Part shown: in pieces, positions 13,001 to 28,000 of the stretch | How the letters are laid out: each line of letters opens with the position of its first letter | Position numbering within the stretch: position 1 is the stretch's first letter | Origin: Lachnospiraceae bacterium | GTDB lineage: Bacteria; Bacillota; Clostridia; Lachnospirales; Lachnospiraceae | DNA: 30,204 bases | Direction of reading: 5' to 3' | Assembly (NCBI GenBank): GCA_021205045.1 | Contig: JAJPYH010000218.1 | Span: 1-30,204, forward strand | The notes under the pieces: model-generated | Told to the model about the DNA's origin: nothing | Seen by the model: the letters and a program-made list of their open reading frames with translations, nothing else | Database searches by the model: none | Translations under genes and position numbers: made by a program

Positions 13001-16000
13001 AGGCATGGCGGAACCAGGAAACTGTCTTTAACTTTCTGACATTCAGCAGCAGCACCAGCAGCGGAAAGGCGCAGCCTAAAAGCACACTTCTCAGAATATT
13101 GTCCGTATACAGACCCCATACCGCTCCCGGTGCGATTCCAATGCCGCTCTCTTCTTCCACATAATCTGTGCCGGAAAACACTCCAAAGAACTGATATATC
13201 ATCAGAAATCCGGCAGGAAGCACGCAAAAGCCAAAATACAGGCTTTTGATCAGATTTTTTCCGCGGCTTCTGAAAAATCTATACAGCAACACTACAGCGT
13301 AGACCGCCACAGCCACCAACGTAAAGGACGGCTTGGCCAGAGCGCCCAGGAACAAAGAAACGGCAAAGGTCAGATACTCCCTTAGACTCGCTTTGCTTTC
13401 GTATTTTTCCAGTAAATCCGCTCCTGCAAAAAAACTGACCACACTAAAAGGTCTGGTTGCCAGATAGGTTGCGTTCCAAAGCGGATTGGGAGTATAGGTT
13501 CCCATACACCGGGATATTCCCGCCACAGTGCTGGCAGAATAAGGCAGGTACAGCATGGACACAAAAAACATTGTCAGAATCAGCCCATGAGCCATCATTT
13601 CCTGCCAGAGTGTGATTTCCTTCCGAACCCCGGTCAGCCGGGACTTTATAAATTCCAGGAAATACCGATCCGCAATCCACACACTCAGGGAATTCAGCAA
13701 GGTGACTGCGACAGCCATGGCTCTCTCCGGCGTACAGAAATTCATCACCATCCGCGCCAGAGCAAACATCAGCGGATAGGGATAGGCAAATCTGTCCTCC
13801 AATCCCTGGATGGTCAGAATATAAGGCCCCATGTCCGACCAGTAATTGCCGCCCTACTCAATGCACTGCCTGTAAAAAAGCCCATCCATGACTGCGGTAT
13901 ACCCTGCCAGAAGAAGTTATCGGAAGAGCTGGCGATAATCGATGGCTGTTGTTTTCTTTTCCTTTATCATGTCATGCCTTTCTCAGATACACCAATTCAT
14001 TTTCCACTGTCCCGGTCATTGCATGATCCAGACCCGGCAGCTTATCTCCCGTCGTTCTTTCTATCGTCAGCTTCACTCTATTTCTCCAGATCAATTTCCT
14101 GTAAACGCTCTCTGATCTGTTCCACTGACAGCCATTCCGTGTTGTTGCCGGAGCTGTAGGAAAAACCTTCCTCCACCTTTTTGCCGTTGGTATTCACCTT
14201 CTGCTTGTCGTTCCAGTGTACCTGAGGATAGACGATGAAGTGCTTTTCATATTCCCAGGTATTGGCGGAATCCTCCGTGGTCACCATGATCTCGTGAAGC
14301 TTCTCTCCGGGATAAATACCGATTTCCTTCGTGTGCCCGCCGGGAAGCATGGCCTCCGCCAGATCGGTCACGCGGAAAGAGGGAATTTTACTGATAAAGG
14401 TTTCTCCGCCGGTGGCCTCCTCCAAGGCCTTGATCACCAGCTTCACGCCCTCCTCCAGACTGATCCAGAAGCGGGTCATGCGGTAATCGGTGATGGGAAG
14501 CTCAGTGCCTCCGTTTTTGATGATATCATAAAATTTGGGAATGATGGAGCCGCGGCTGCCGGCCACGTTGCCGTAGCGCACGATGGCAAAGCTGATGTCC
14601 TTGTTGCCGGCATAGGCATTGGCCGCAATGAAAAGCTTATCGCTGACCAGCTTGGTGCCGCCGTAGAGGTTCACAGGATTCACCGCCTTGTCCGTAGAGA
14701 GGGCGATCACCTTCTTTACCCCGCAGTCCAGGGCCGCCTCGATCACGTTCTGGGCACCGTGGATGTTGGTTTTGATGGCCTCGTTGGGGTTGTATTCACA
14801 GGCGGGCACCTGTTTTAGGGCCGCTGCGTGTACCACATAGTCCACGCCCTCGAAGGCCCGGTAAAGCCTGTCCTTATCCCGCACATCGCCGATGAAAAAG
14901 CGCAGCTTGGAGGCATACTCAGCAAACTCGCCCTGCATGATAAACTGCTTGAATTCGTCTCTGCTGTAGATGATGATTTTCTTTGGGTTGTAGTGGGTCA
15001 GCACATATTTTGTAAATGCCTTTCCGAAGGAGCCTGTGCCTCCGGTAATCAGAATTGTTTTGTTGTTTAACATACCTGTCTCCTTTTTTCTCCTGCGTTG
15101 TCGGAACAGACGATGGATTTTTCTGGCTCGTTTCGCTGTGCGTCAGATTTCATGCAATTTTTCCCCTCGCACCGATGCACAGAGGCGCTCGCTCAGAAAA
15201 ATCCATCGTCCGTTCCTCTGTGCGGGCAACTCTGCACCACGAAAACTTACTGTATTTTGTACCAGTCCAATACCTTATAGAACGCCCGGATCACATCCTC
15301 CACATCCTCGTCCGTCATGGCCGGATACAGAGGGATACTCAGGAATCCCTCGTAGGCCGCCTCCGCCTTCGGGCACAGTCCCGGCCCGTATCCCAGCTTC
15401 CGATAATATGGGAAAGTATAGATTGGAATATAATGCACGTTACATTGTACATTCTCACAGGCCAGCGCGTCAAATATTTCTTTTCGGCCAGCCTTTAATT
15501 TATTTAATTTTAACTGTACAATGTACAGATGTCTTGTGGTGTCGGACTGAGGGATTTCCTTCTGGACAAAGATCTCCTCTCTGTCCGCGAAGGCCTGATT
15601 GTAGCGGGCCACGATCTGTTTGCGGCGGTTTTTGAACCGCTCGATTTTGCGCAGCTGGCTCTCTATCAGGGCTGCCTGGAAATCCGTGATGCGGTAATTG
15701 TAGCCCAGATCCACCATCTGATAATACCAGCCGCCCTCGCTCTCCTTATCCATCAGCGACTGATCCCTGGTGATGCCGTGGGTGCGGAACAGGCTCAGCT
15801 TCTCATACAGCTTCGGGTCATTGGTCATCACCGCGCCGCCCTCGCCGCCGGTCACGGTTTTCACCGGATGGAAACTGAAGGTGGTCATATCCGCCAGGTT
15901 TCCCACCGGCACACCGTTGTAGGTGCTTCCAATGGAATGGGCCGCATCCTCAATGAAAATCAGGTTGTGCTTTTCGCAGATCGCCCGGATTCTCTCGACT

Positions 16001-19000
16001 TCCACCACCTGGCCGGTAAAGTCCACCGCCACCACTGCTTTGGTACGGGGCGTGATTTTGCTCTCGATCTCATCCGGATCAATATTGTAAGTGTCCGGGT
16101 TGATATCCGCAAACACTGGTCTGGCACCGCAGTACAGAGCACAGTTGGCGCTGGCCGCAAAAGTCATGGGGGTGGTGATCACCTCGTCCCCGGGGCCGAT
16201 CCCTGCCGCCAGGCAGGCAATGTGCAGGGCCGCTGTGCCGTTGGAGACGGCCACGCAGTATCTGGCACCGGTCAGGGCGCAGAGGGCGCGCTCCAGGGAA
16301 GGGATAGCGGGGCCGCAGGTCAGAGTGTCGCTTTTCAGGACTTTGACGACGGCTTCGATGTCATCTTCCTCGATGCACTGGTGCCCGTAGAAGATCTTTT
16401 TTTCTCTTATGGGGGTGCCGCCGAGAATGGCGGGTAATTCACTGTTTTTCATAATCCTTCCGTTTCCGGAGCAATGATTGAAAAAAAGAACGGTGAAAAA
16501 CTCATCGTTAATCTTCGCCTTATCTTTTTTTCAATCATCGCTCCTGCTTTAAAGCAGATTTATCACAACAACCGCAGATGTCGCTTTTCATTTTCAAAAG
16601 CATTGGGGCCGCCATCCGTAAGGCGCTTTTCATCGCAGATTACTGTTTGCGAAATTTCAGATATCATGTCACTCGCAGCAAACCACTTTATGTCGTTCGC
16701 TGCAGCTTTATTCGATGTCCCGCGCTTTCATCGTCAGGCGGTGGATTTTGCGGGTCAGCTTAGGTGCGATGGCAAATAACAGCAAATATAGTTTATTCTT
16801 TTTGGTTAAATCCGGATTCTTCAGTGTCCGGAAAATATTGCCGCGCACATTTTTGCAGATTTTCCGGTATTGTTCATTGTCAGGACTCATCTGCTCTACC
16901 GGGATGTGGAGCAGGTAGTCCAGGCGCTGGTACTGGCCGAAGCGCTGCGCAGTACAAGTCAGGGACGGCCAGTGCTCTTTCACAAGCGTGAGAGCCAGGT
17001 CGGCGTTGTCCACATTGTCAGCAAAGACTCTGGAAAACTGATCTCTCGCCGTTTTGCGGGTATTGCTGTCCGGCCGATAAAACACATGATAACACTGCTT
17101 CGGCAAAGACACAATACCTTTCATTTCACAAAGGAGCTGAATTAACACATGAAAATCCTCGTTCAGCGCCCCCTGCGGAAACTCCCTGTTGTCGAACAGA
17201 CTCCTGCGCACCAGCTTCGTGCAGAAGGAGCAATCGCCCCGGTGCATCAGAAGCTCCCGCATGAAATCCTCTGAGGGAATAAAAACGATTTCCTCCGGCG
17301 GTTCGCAGATATCGGGAAGCCTCTCTCCCGACGCCGCAACCTCATCCCGGCCCACCTGAGCCATCTCGCAGCCGTACTCCTCCTCCGCCGCCATCAATAG
17401 CTCATACATGTCCTCCGCAATATAATCATCGCTGTCCACAAAGCCCAGATACTCCCCCCGGGCCTTCTCAATTCCCAGATTCCTCGCGCTGGAAGAGCCT
17501 CCGTTCTCCTTGTGAAACACCCGGATTCTTAAATCCTCTGCAGCCAGCTCATCGCACAATGCTCCGGTACCGTCTGTGGAGCCGTCATCCACCAATATGA
17601 TTTCCAGATTCTCATAAGTCTGAGCGATAATGGAGTGTACGCACCTGGGAAGATATTCTATTATATTATAAACCGGTACAATGACTGATATCAACGACTT
17701 TCCCATTTCAATTCCTTTTATACCTCTAAGGCGCATCTCTCTTCCACACAGTGGCATGCCGCAATCAAAGCGTGAAACAGTTTATGCATTTCCGCACAGG
17801 ACTTTGCGCCATACCCCGGCTTCCTCTATATCCTGCTCATCGGCCCGCTCTCATACTCCGGCAGCTTCGCCCCCCGAAGCTCCGCCTCAATACACGCATA
17901 CAACCTCCGCGCCGCCGTCTCCGCGTTCCACACCTCATCGATGGTCCGGTACGCCGCCTTCCCCATCTGTTTCAGGCCGGCATACCCCGGCTCCCGCAAA
18001 AGCTCCGCCAGCCTTCTGACAGCCGCACTGATCTTTCCTGTGGGATACAGAATGCCGTTCTCTTCGTCCCTGATCAGATAAGGTGCTGCCCCCATGGCCC
18101 GGTCCGCGGCCACCACGCAGCCGCTGTTCATGGCCTCGTTGATCACCGCGCCCCAGCCCTCCTTTCGGTCGCTGGTGGCAAGATACACCTGGCTTTTCTC
18201 CATCAGGCTCCGGACAGCCGCCGGATCCTGAAATCCGGTGAGCGTCACCTTCTGCTGCAGCCCCTTCCGGGCAACCAGCTCCCGTACCCGACCCTCCTCA
18301 GGGCCGCTGCCCACCATCGTCAGGTGCACATCAAAGCCGGCATGGAGAAGAGCCTCCGTCATAAGCACCGCCCGCTCCGGGTGCTTCCAGTCAATCATCC
18401 GGGCAGCCCAGAGCAGTTTCACGGGCATACTCCGATCTGCGACCGCTCCTCTCAACGTTTCCGCTCCGAACTGTACGGACCCATCAGCTCCTCTCAACGA
18501 TTCTTCTCCTGATCGTCTAACCTCAGTCTCCGTCTGCGCATATTTTCCTTCCATCAGCGCATCCGCATCATAAACCTTATGCTCCGGGAAATACCCATAG
18601 CGGAACTTCTTGAACGGGTAAGCCGCCACCATGCGGAAATCCCCCGCCACATAGGCTCCGCTGCAGAGCAGATACACCCGCTCCCCATTGTGCCTGGTGT
18701 GATCCAGAAATTTTCTGCGCAGCCCTCTGGGGGTAATAAACCGATATCTTCCTTCCTTATATAAACGTTCGCTGTAGCGCCAGAGAGGCTTCTTTTCCTT
18801 CAGCCGGGTCCGGACATAGCTTTCCTTGTCCGTACCCCCGAAAATCACCGCGTCGGCCTCATCGATCATCCTCTGATAATCCTGCGGGTTCTCCCAGTAA
18901 TTTCTGACAAAATCCACGCTTCCCAGGGCATTGCCCCAGCCCATGACCACCCGTTCCTCCTCCATGCGCTCCGTCTGTATGAAAAAATAACTTCCGCCCG

Positions 19001-22000
19001 CCTGAGTGCACAGCTGATACAGCTTTTGAGACACAGGCTGCTGATGATGATTAAAATAATTGGAGACAAATACCAGATTCATGATGCATCAATCTCCCTG
19101 TAAATTTCAATCAGACGCTTCTGATTGGTCCGCGGGTCATGGGTTCTCAGGGCATGAGCTCTGGCTTTCGCGGCCCGCCGTTTCATCTCCTCCGGATGAT
19201 CAAAGGCTTCCAGCACTGCTTTGGTCAGATTGCCCACAATCCGTTTCAGCTCCCCCGGCTCCTGTGCTTTTTCCACCCGGAACCCTTCATATATATATCC
19301 CTCGTCGGCGCAGAGCATGGACAGAATTCCGCCGATATCCGCCGTCACCACCGGCGTGCCCAAAAGCATGGCCTCCCCCAGGGAATTGGGAGAATTCTCC
19401 ATGGTGGAGGGGCACACAAACACCTGACTTTTCAGATACTGCTCCTTCATTTCCGCGGCGTTTAGCTTTCCCGCGAAATGCACCCTGTCTCCGATATGAT
19501 TTTTCTTTAACAGCTTCTGAATATATTTTCCGTAAGCGGATAATTTCACAAAGCTTTCCAGACCGGGCTTTCTCAGAATACAATTTCCGGCCACATACAC
19601 CTGCGTATCCGGATACTTCTCCAAAATCTCCGGCAGCGCCAGCAGCATATAATGAAGTCCCTTGATGGGATAATCTCCCTGGCTTAAGAAAATCCGGTGG
19701 CGCTCACAGCCTTCCTCGCTCCACTGCCCGGCATAAAATTCCGGCCGCAGCGTCTCCTGCATCTCATGATACCTCACGGTGGGATTCCACTTCTGTGTCC
19801 AGTAACGGTCAAACCGGGTGCGCCCCGTCACATGGCCGGTCCATTTCACCGCTGCCAGCTCCCACTGCCCCCGGCCTTCGTATTTTAACTGCTGCTCTTT
19901 CAGACTGTCCTTTCGCAGAATATCCCGCAGCGTAACGCTGTTGACCACAGACTTCGGCATATTGGCCATGTAGCCCTTCGCATACACCCGGCACAGCCCC
20001 TGAATACCGATCAGCGTCCGGTCCGGCCTGGAAAACATCTTCACCGCCGCCAGCGTGTGGGGGTACTCGGTGCCGAAGCAATGCAGCAGATCCGGTTCAA
20101 AGGAGGTCATAATATCGCTTAAGTCCTTCTCCATCTCCATGTCATAATTTTCCGCTCCCAGACTGTCCTCCCGAAAGCCAAAATACTGCAGGTCATAATC
20201 CTCATTGACCACCAGACTGCCCCGCACCGCATCCTGGCCTTTTGCAATAGGAAAAGCAAACCCCAGCTGAATCCCCTGCCCGGCCATCTCACCAATCACC
20301 GCCCGGTACAATCCGCCGACCCAGCCCTCCTTATTGCCCGCGTCCATATGAAGCTCTGCCGCGATCTGCGGCAGCACCACATTGCAAACCCACAACACTC
20401 TCATAAAATACTCTCCTCCAGCTATGTCTGCAATTTCAGCCACATCAACATACATACCGGACAACTGACAGTTTCAGCCACATCAACATGCGTATCAGAC
20501 AACCGACATTTCACAGCAGCTCTGATCCCCTCTGGTCAGTCAAATATCCACGTCCTGTAAGGCAATATCCGAATATCCACATCATAAGCCGATTTCAGGA
20601 AAAACGCAAAATAAATCAGAAACGCTGCCACCGTCCCCGCCGTCAGCAGTTTTTTCCACTTTCCATCCGGCAGATGATACAACAGCGCCGGGATCAGAAA
20701 CACCTGCACCACCTTAAAATAATTTCCCACCCGGGTCACCTCCGGAATGAACGACCCGAACAGATTGATCACCAGTCCGGCCACGTTCACCCACACCCAG
20801 AAGCGAATGTGCGGATTGTCCTCCTTCCACACCCCGTAGCAAAGGAAACACAGAATCAGGCAGCACAGCCCCATCCCCACATTCACAATGGAGATGCTTC
20901 CCGTATCGTAAGCCGATTCCTCATAAAAAGGATAAAACAGGAAAATAATCCTCCGATACACATCCTGAAACAGCACCAGGCTTGCAATCAGAGCCCCGCC
21001 CACGGCAATCATCCAGGGACGCAGCCTTTTCTTTGAGAGCCAATACAAGATCAGATAACACGGAATAACCAGCAGCACCGACTTATGAAACAGCGCCGCG
21101 AAGCAGATCCACAGAATAAACTTCAGATATTCCTCCCGCAGCAGATATTTCGTGGCGTACATCACCATAGCCACCACCAGATAATACCGCACACTGTTTA
21201 AGCTGGAAAAATAATACCCGCTGGTCATCAGCAGAAACAGGCTCCCGGCGAACCATTCCGCCTGATCATACAGAGCCTTCACCATAAAAGCCGCCGTAGC
21301 CACGGAAAATACGCCGAAAATGGGCAGGTAATTATCATATCCCCACAGCTTCTGCATCCAGTAGACAATAAAATTAAAGCCCGGCTCCGAAGCCACATCC
21401 CGCCCGGAATAAATCAGCTTAAAGTTCTCCCGGTACACCCAGTAATCATTTCCCACTGCAATCCGGCAGGCGCTGACGGCGGCCAAAAGCGCAAAAATTC
21501 CCAGCGCGGCCGCAATATTTTTGGCCTGCTGCCGCTCCACTCCCCAGGGAACCTGCCCTGTCAGCTTCTGTTTTGCGTAAATACTGTTTTGCACCTGCCG
21601 CGCCAGAATCAATACCGCGGCCGTCAGTGTGAGATATACCGCCATGCGTTCCTACCTTCGATAAATCAGCTTCTTCAATTTCTGATAAGCCTTCCCCGTT
21701 GTCTCATTCTCCGCTAACGCCGTCCGAAGCGGCTGCAGCGTCACAATCAGCGCCGCCCGGAACAAAAATCTCTGCCCCGGGGACATATACAGCGCTGTGA
21801 TTTCCTTGTGCTCCGCGGCGGATCGCTTTTTATTGGCGGAAGTCTCCGAAAAGCCGCCGCCCTCATAGTCCGCCAGCGTCACCGGCACATACCCGGGGCA
21901 AACCTTTTTTTCAAAAAAGCACCACAAAAAATGCTCATAATCCGCTCTCACCCGGTATTCAGTGCGGTATCCTCTCTCCGCGAACAGACTCCTGTGATAT

Positions 22001-25000
22001 ACACAGGCCTGATGGTTGGGCACATTCCGATAACAGGCAAAGGCATCCAGCCGGGGATTGGACTGCACGACGCTGCCCCGCAGCACGTCGTACACGTTTC
22101 CATAATAAAGCAGCGCTCCGTCCTCCATCCCGGCCGCAAACTTTTCCAGCGCGTCCGGCCCGTGAAACACATCCCCGCAGTTCAGAAAATACAGATACTC
22201 GCCCTGTGCCAGAGCCGCCCCCCGGTTCATTCCGTCATAAATTCCGGAATCCTTTTCCTGAAAAATACGAACCCTGGCAGCTATTCCGGCATCTTTTTCC
22301 TTCGCATCATCCCGGCCTTCTGTTTTCCCGGCGATCCCATCCGGGTTCTCCTCCGGCTTTTTCCCCCGGGCAAGCCAACTTTTCAGCTTCTCCACCGACC
22401 CGTCCGCAGAGCCCCCGTCCTTGACGATCAGCTCAAAATCCCGAAAGCTCTGGGCAGCGGCGCTCTGCACTGTTTTTAATAATTTATCGCCCGAATTCAA
22501 ACTCACTGTGATAATGCTAAGCTTCATCGCCCTCTTCTCTTTCCACCCTGCGACCCTCTCTGATGCCCCGGCAGACCAGCCCAAGGGCCTTCCTCCAGGG
22601 AATTTCCTGACACATCAGCTTCCTTTTGGTAAAGACAAACCGAAACGCCCAAAGGGGCGCAGCCCAGCCATAAAGAAAATGGTAGAGCACTCCCCTGTCA
22701 AAAAAGAATTTTTCATGATAGCCGGTAAACCAGGTGGAGGGTCTTGGCACCTCCTCCCCGATGCACACCGGCGTTTTATACAATTTCAGCCCGGCTTTGA
22801 GGACGTCCCGGATAAACAGACTGTCCTCCCCGTTGCTGTAGCGGGCGCCGCCTCCAAACAGTGTGGAAAACCGGACGCCGCTTTGCAAAAGCTTCTCCCT
22901 CCGGAAGGCCATACTGTAGGCCGGATACCGGCCGCAGTTGAGAAGTCCTACCGGCCCGAACTGATCATTCTGATAGGTTTTGCGCGCCGGATCCACCTCC
23001 ACCTGAAAAAGCAGGCCGTCCGCCTCCGGATGCCTGTCAAACTCCTCTGCAATGGCCAGCCCGTATCCCTTCCGATAGACAATATCCTCGTCGCTGAAAA
23101 TACAGAATTCACGCTCTGCCTTCGACATAGCCAGATTCCGGCTCCTGCCCACGCCTCTCTCAGTGGAGCAGCAGACTCTTATCCTTCCACAGGGCGATGC
23201 AGTCTCATCTATCTTTTCAATATCACTACAGCCCTCAGACCGCTCATTCTCCTCCACGCAGCAAAATGATCCATTCCGCCCGTTCTCCTCCATGCCGCAG
23301 GACAGCGCAAACTGCTCCTCATCCTCCCTGCCGCACTGATTGACGATCACCGCGTCTGAGTCCAGCTTCATTTTACTGACAAGAGACTTTACATCCGCGT
23401 TCAGGCAGGATACCAGCACTTCCACTCTCATGATTCCCTCTCCCGCTCTTTTTTCCTGCGATGAAAAGCCTGCCGCAGAGTTTCCGTTCCGTAATAACTG
23501 CGCAGAAGCCTCCTGTCGCTGTTCCACAGCACCGCGCCGGTCAGCGCAATATCCTGCTGCCTGTAACAGGAAAGCAGCCTTTCAATGAGAGCGCTGGAAT
23601 CCGCGCCCGCTTCCACCACCAGGATAACTCCGTCAGCGTCCCGAAGCCTTGCCGCTCCTTCCGGAGCCTGCAATGTTCCCATCACGCCCTCCCAGCTCTT
23701 CTCAGGGAAAGCGGATCGAAACCAGGCAAGCGCCTCCATACAGCCGACAGAGCCGTTGATCCCTGTCAGCGCAATCTTTTCCAGGTTTTTCGTGCCATAT
23801 CGAATGTTTTCCTCAAGCTCCGCCTGACCGTCAGCCCCAAACACCTTCAGCCCATGCCTTTGCGCCAGCTGCCCCGGCAGACGGACCCGATCATCGGAAA
23901 GGTACCACAGCCACACAATCATACAGCACAGGAACAGACCGATCACACCTCCAAGCACCGCGGCACGGAAGGTTCTCACGTCCGCCGTAATCAGATACGC
24001 CTGTTCCGGACTGTCAATCACCCGGATGCTGTCAAGCTCTCTCTGGCTTGCAGCAAATTCCGGCAGCCATTCCTCATAACATCTCACGATGGCAAGAGAC
24101 AGCTCCGGATCAGAAGTCACCACCGATAAGGTCTGTAACCTGACGTCCGCCGGAACGGTGGTACTGACATAACCAGCCAGCTCCGTCTCCGAAATTTCAT
24201 AGCCCAGACTTTCAGAAATGATTTCCTGAATCTCATCGCAGACAAGCCATTCATTCCAGGTATATTCATTAAAATAATCCGTGGCGTAGGATTCGGAGTC
24301 GTCCGGATCCACCGCGTACTCCATATAAAGAATCACATCCGCCTGATACTCCCTGGCAGGCGCAAACACCACCTTTACCAGAAAATACCCTCCGCCAAGC
24401 AGCAATGCGCCGATCAGGGCGGAGAGTACAAACACATACCATTTCCGCAGCAGGCGCAGCAGAAACAATTTCAGATCAAAGGGCTCCCTGTAGAAATCCC
24501 ATTTCCTGTCTTCTTCCATTTTCATTCCTCATCATTCGCATGGGCGGTTTTCATCCGCAGTCTTTCCGGGCGTCCTCATGCGCCATCCGCCCCGCGTTGC
24601 TCTTCGCTATCCAGGAAAACAGCCCCATCAGCGTCACTCTTCATCATCCACATGTGCCGCCTTGTCCGCGTCCTTCTGCCGGTACATTTCCTCCTTGAAT
24701 GCGGTCACCTGCTCCGCCTCCACGCCCTCTGTGCTGTCCGGCCAGAACAAAATCTTCAGCGTCAGCATCATCAGCCGCAGATCCAGCCAGATGGAATAAT
24801 TTTCAATATAAGTCAGATCCAGCTTGAGCTTGTCATAGGGAGTCGTATTGTATTTGCCATAAATCTGGGCATATCCCGCCAGCCCTGCCTTCACCTTGGT
24901 GCGGTACACAAACTCCGGCATGACCTCCATATATTGCCGGATAATCTCCGGCCGCTCAGGTCTGGGTCCCACAAAGGACATATCCCCCTTGAGAATATTG

Positions 25001-28000
25001 AACAGCTGAGGCAGCTCGTCCAGCCTGCATTTCCTGATCACCCTGCCCACAGGCGTGATCCTGCTGTCATTCTTGCTGGCAAGCCTGGCCACGCCGTCCT
25101 TCTCCGCATCCACCCGCATACTGCGGAATTTCAGGATATAAAACTCTCTCATATCCTCGGTGCAGCGGATCTGTTTGTAAAGAATCGGCCCGCCGTCATA
25201 AATCTTGACCGCCAGAGCCGTGAGCAGCATAAACGGGGACGACAGCACGATCAGGATCAGGGACAGCACAATATCCATCAGCCGCTTGATAAATTTCTCC
25301 TCAATCCGCAGACTGTACTCCCTGGTCAGGAACATGGGCGTGTCAAAAATATGCATTTCCTCCGCCCCGCTCAGAATCACGTCAGTAATCTTGGGAAGGA
25401 TATAAGTGCGGATTCCCTTTCCATAGCAGAATTTGAAAATTTTATTGCGGCTTCCCACATCGATATCCCCGATCACCACCGCGTCATAGCGCTCGCAGGC
25501 TTCCGCGCAGACTCTGTCCAGACCTTCTTTGATATCGATACATTTGGAAATCTCATATTTATCCTTGCGGCTCTCAAATTTTCTGACCAGATCGTCATAG
25601 GGGCGGTCTCCGTGCACCAGCAAAAGCCTCCTTGGCGGGAAAATTTTGCGGTACAGCCAGTAAAAAAACACAGAACAGCCCAATGAAACCGCCGCCTGAT
25701 AAATGGTCATCTTGATGAAGGTAGGCGGATACATCAACGCCCAGTTCATCAGCGAGATCTGTCCGTAGGTAATCACATTGGTGGCAATAATGGAGAACAT
25801 CTGGGAAAAAATAACCTCCGAGGCCTTCAGATACCCGATATTCAGTCCCCCATACATGCTGGAAAAGGCAAACAGCAGTACCACGTAAATCGCAATGGCA
25901 AGCCAGTGGCCCTTCGTGGTAAACCACAGATTCCTGCGAATCTCAATGGAATATCTGTTATACCAGAAATAACAGTAGACCAGCGACTCGCTGGCAATGG
26001 TAATCAGAGAAAAACACAGTACAATCAGTCTTTTGAATTCACCAAATCTTTTCATTTACACCCTCCGGCGCACTGCCCTGAAAGCCCAAAAGCAGAAATT
26101 ATAGCCGCTGTACAAAACGCCAAGCTTCTCCACCTTCCGGTACAGAGCCCAGATCCTTTTCACTGCCGTCAGTTTATTGGAGGAAAGGCTCTTCGCAGGT
26201 CTGCGGTACCTGACCAGCGTCTTCTGAAACCCGCAAGCGATATATCCCGAGCGCAGCAGCTGCCACCACAGCGCCGTATCCTCACTCTTCACATCAGGCA
26301 TCCTGATCTCAGAGCGGCTGATCTGCTCTGTATCCAGCATGACTGTGGAGGTAAATATGGTCGTATTGCGCAGCGCCCGTCTGTAAGTCATCGCAGCCGG
26401 CACATGGACTACTTTTCCCAGGCCCCGCCCCTGTTCATTGGCAAACTCATAATTACCAAAACAAAACGCGGCCTTCTTTTCCCTCATAAAGCCAAGCTGA
26501 CGCAGAAGCTTGTCCGGCTCCCAGATATCATCCGCGTCCAGATAGGCGATATAGCGGCCCTGCGACTGCTCCACCCCCAGATTCCTGGCCACGGCAGGCC
26601 CCACATTCTCATCCAGCCAGATTACCTGAATCCGGTCATCCGAAATTTCCTCCAGATATTCCGCCAGAAGCTCCCTCGTTCCGTCATCCGAGTGATCCTC
26701 TATGAGAATCATTTCCCAGTTCGTATAGCTCTGGGCACGGACATATCCTATCGTTTCAATGATATATTTTTTTACATTATATACAGGCACAATAATGCTT
26801 ACCAGATCATTCATGTCTCTTCCTCAGGTGTATTTTTGATATAAGCTATATATTGCCCCGATAATGTTACCAAATTGTAATCAGCGGGTGTGGAGAGCAC
26901 TTCCTCCCAGGAGGAGAGCGCAATCAGACAGTCCGGCTGTATCTCTTCCACATAGGATATCAGTATCTTCGCGTTATCCCCGCTCAATGTATCCAGCGCC
27001 AGGATGCTGCCAATCTGCGTCTCCGCCTCCGCATAATCATATTCCACATACCCCATCGCCTGCGTGTCCCACAGATCTCTGCCATACACCGGATACCAGT
27101 CCGTGCAATACAGACGGGCATACATGATCAGGTCATTATCCCCCAGAATCTGAAGCTCACGGTCTCCCACAGCTTCCTTCAGTGTGTCAAACGCTTCCCC
27201 TGCCCAGGCCGGAATGCCATATCCGTCCGACTTCTCCTGCTCATCAAAAACATGAAAATTGGTAGCTGCCATCGACAAAAAAAGTACACACAGAAGGGAA
27301 ATCACGGTCCAAAGACATTCCTGCCCCCGTTTCTCTGCCCGGGGTGCGCTTCCTCCTGTGTTTTCCACCACAAGACAGCCCCCCAGCGCGATGACCGGCA
27401 TCAGAGGCACCGCCAGCAGCAGATCCTGCCAGTCATAAAATCCGCTGTATCCGCACAGCAAAAGCGCCGCCGTCACCGGCACAAACACCGCCAGCCCCAG
27501 GATTCCCGCGCTTTTGGCAAACCGAGCATCCGTCTCTTTTGCCCATCGGAGAATCAGGAAAATGCTCACCGCGAACAGCAGAAGCACAACGCCCTGTTCC
27601 TGCTTAAAGAAAGTCACACCCTCCTGCCATTTCAGAAAATACTGATTCATGTCCGCGCCCTCCTGTCTGTCCACAGGGTCACCAGCAGAAATACCGCGGT
27701 GACAAGAGCGCAGTAGCCAATTCCGTAAGTAGTCCACACCAGCGTGGCCTCGCACACTATTGCCAGAAGAGCCCACAGCCACTGCCTCCGACAGCAGACC
27801 AGCAGACAGAAAGGCAGCAAAATACAGGCCCGGATGGTCTCCCCTGAAAAACCGGCGTAAAATAGCCTGTATCCGGCCATTCCCTCACTGTGAGCAGTCA
27901 GCACATACCAGAAAGCAATCAGCCCCACAAACAGCCAGACATACTTTTCCCTGCCGCGCAGCAGCACTCTTCCCAGAGAAAAATAAATTCCCAGACTCCA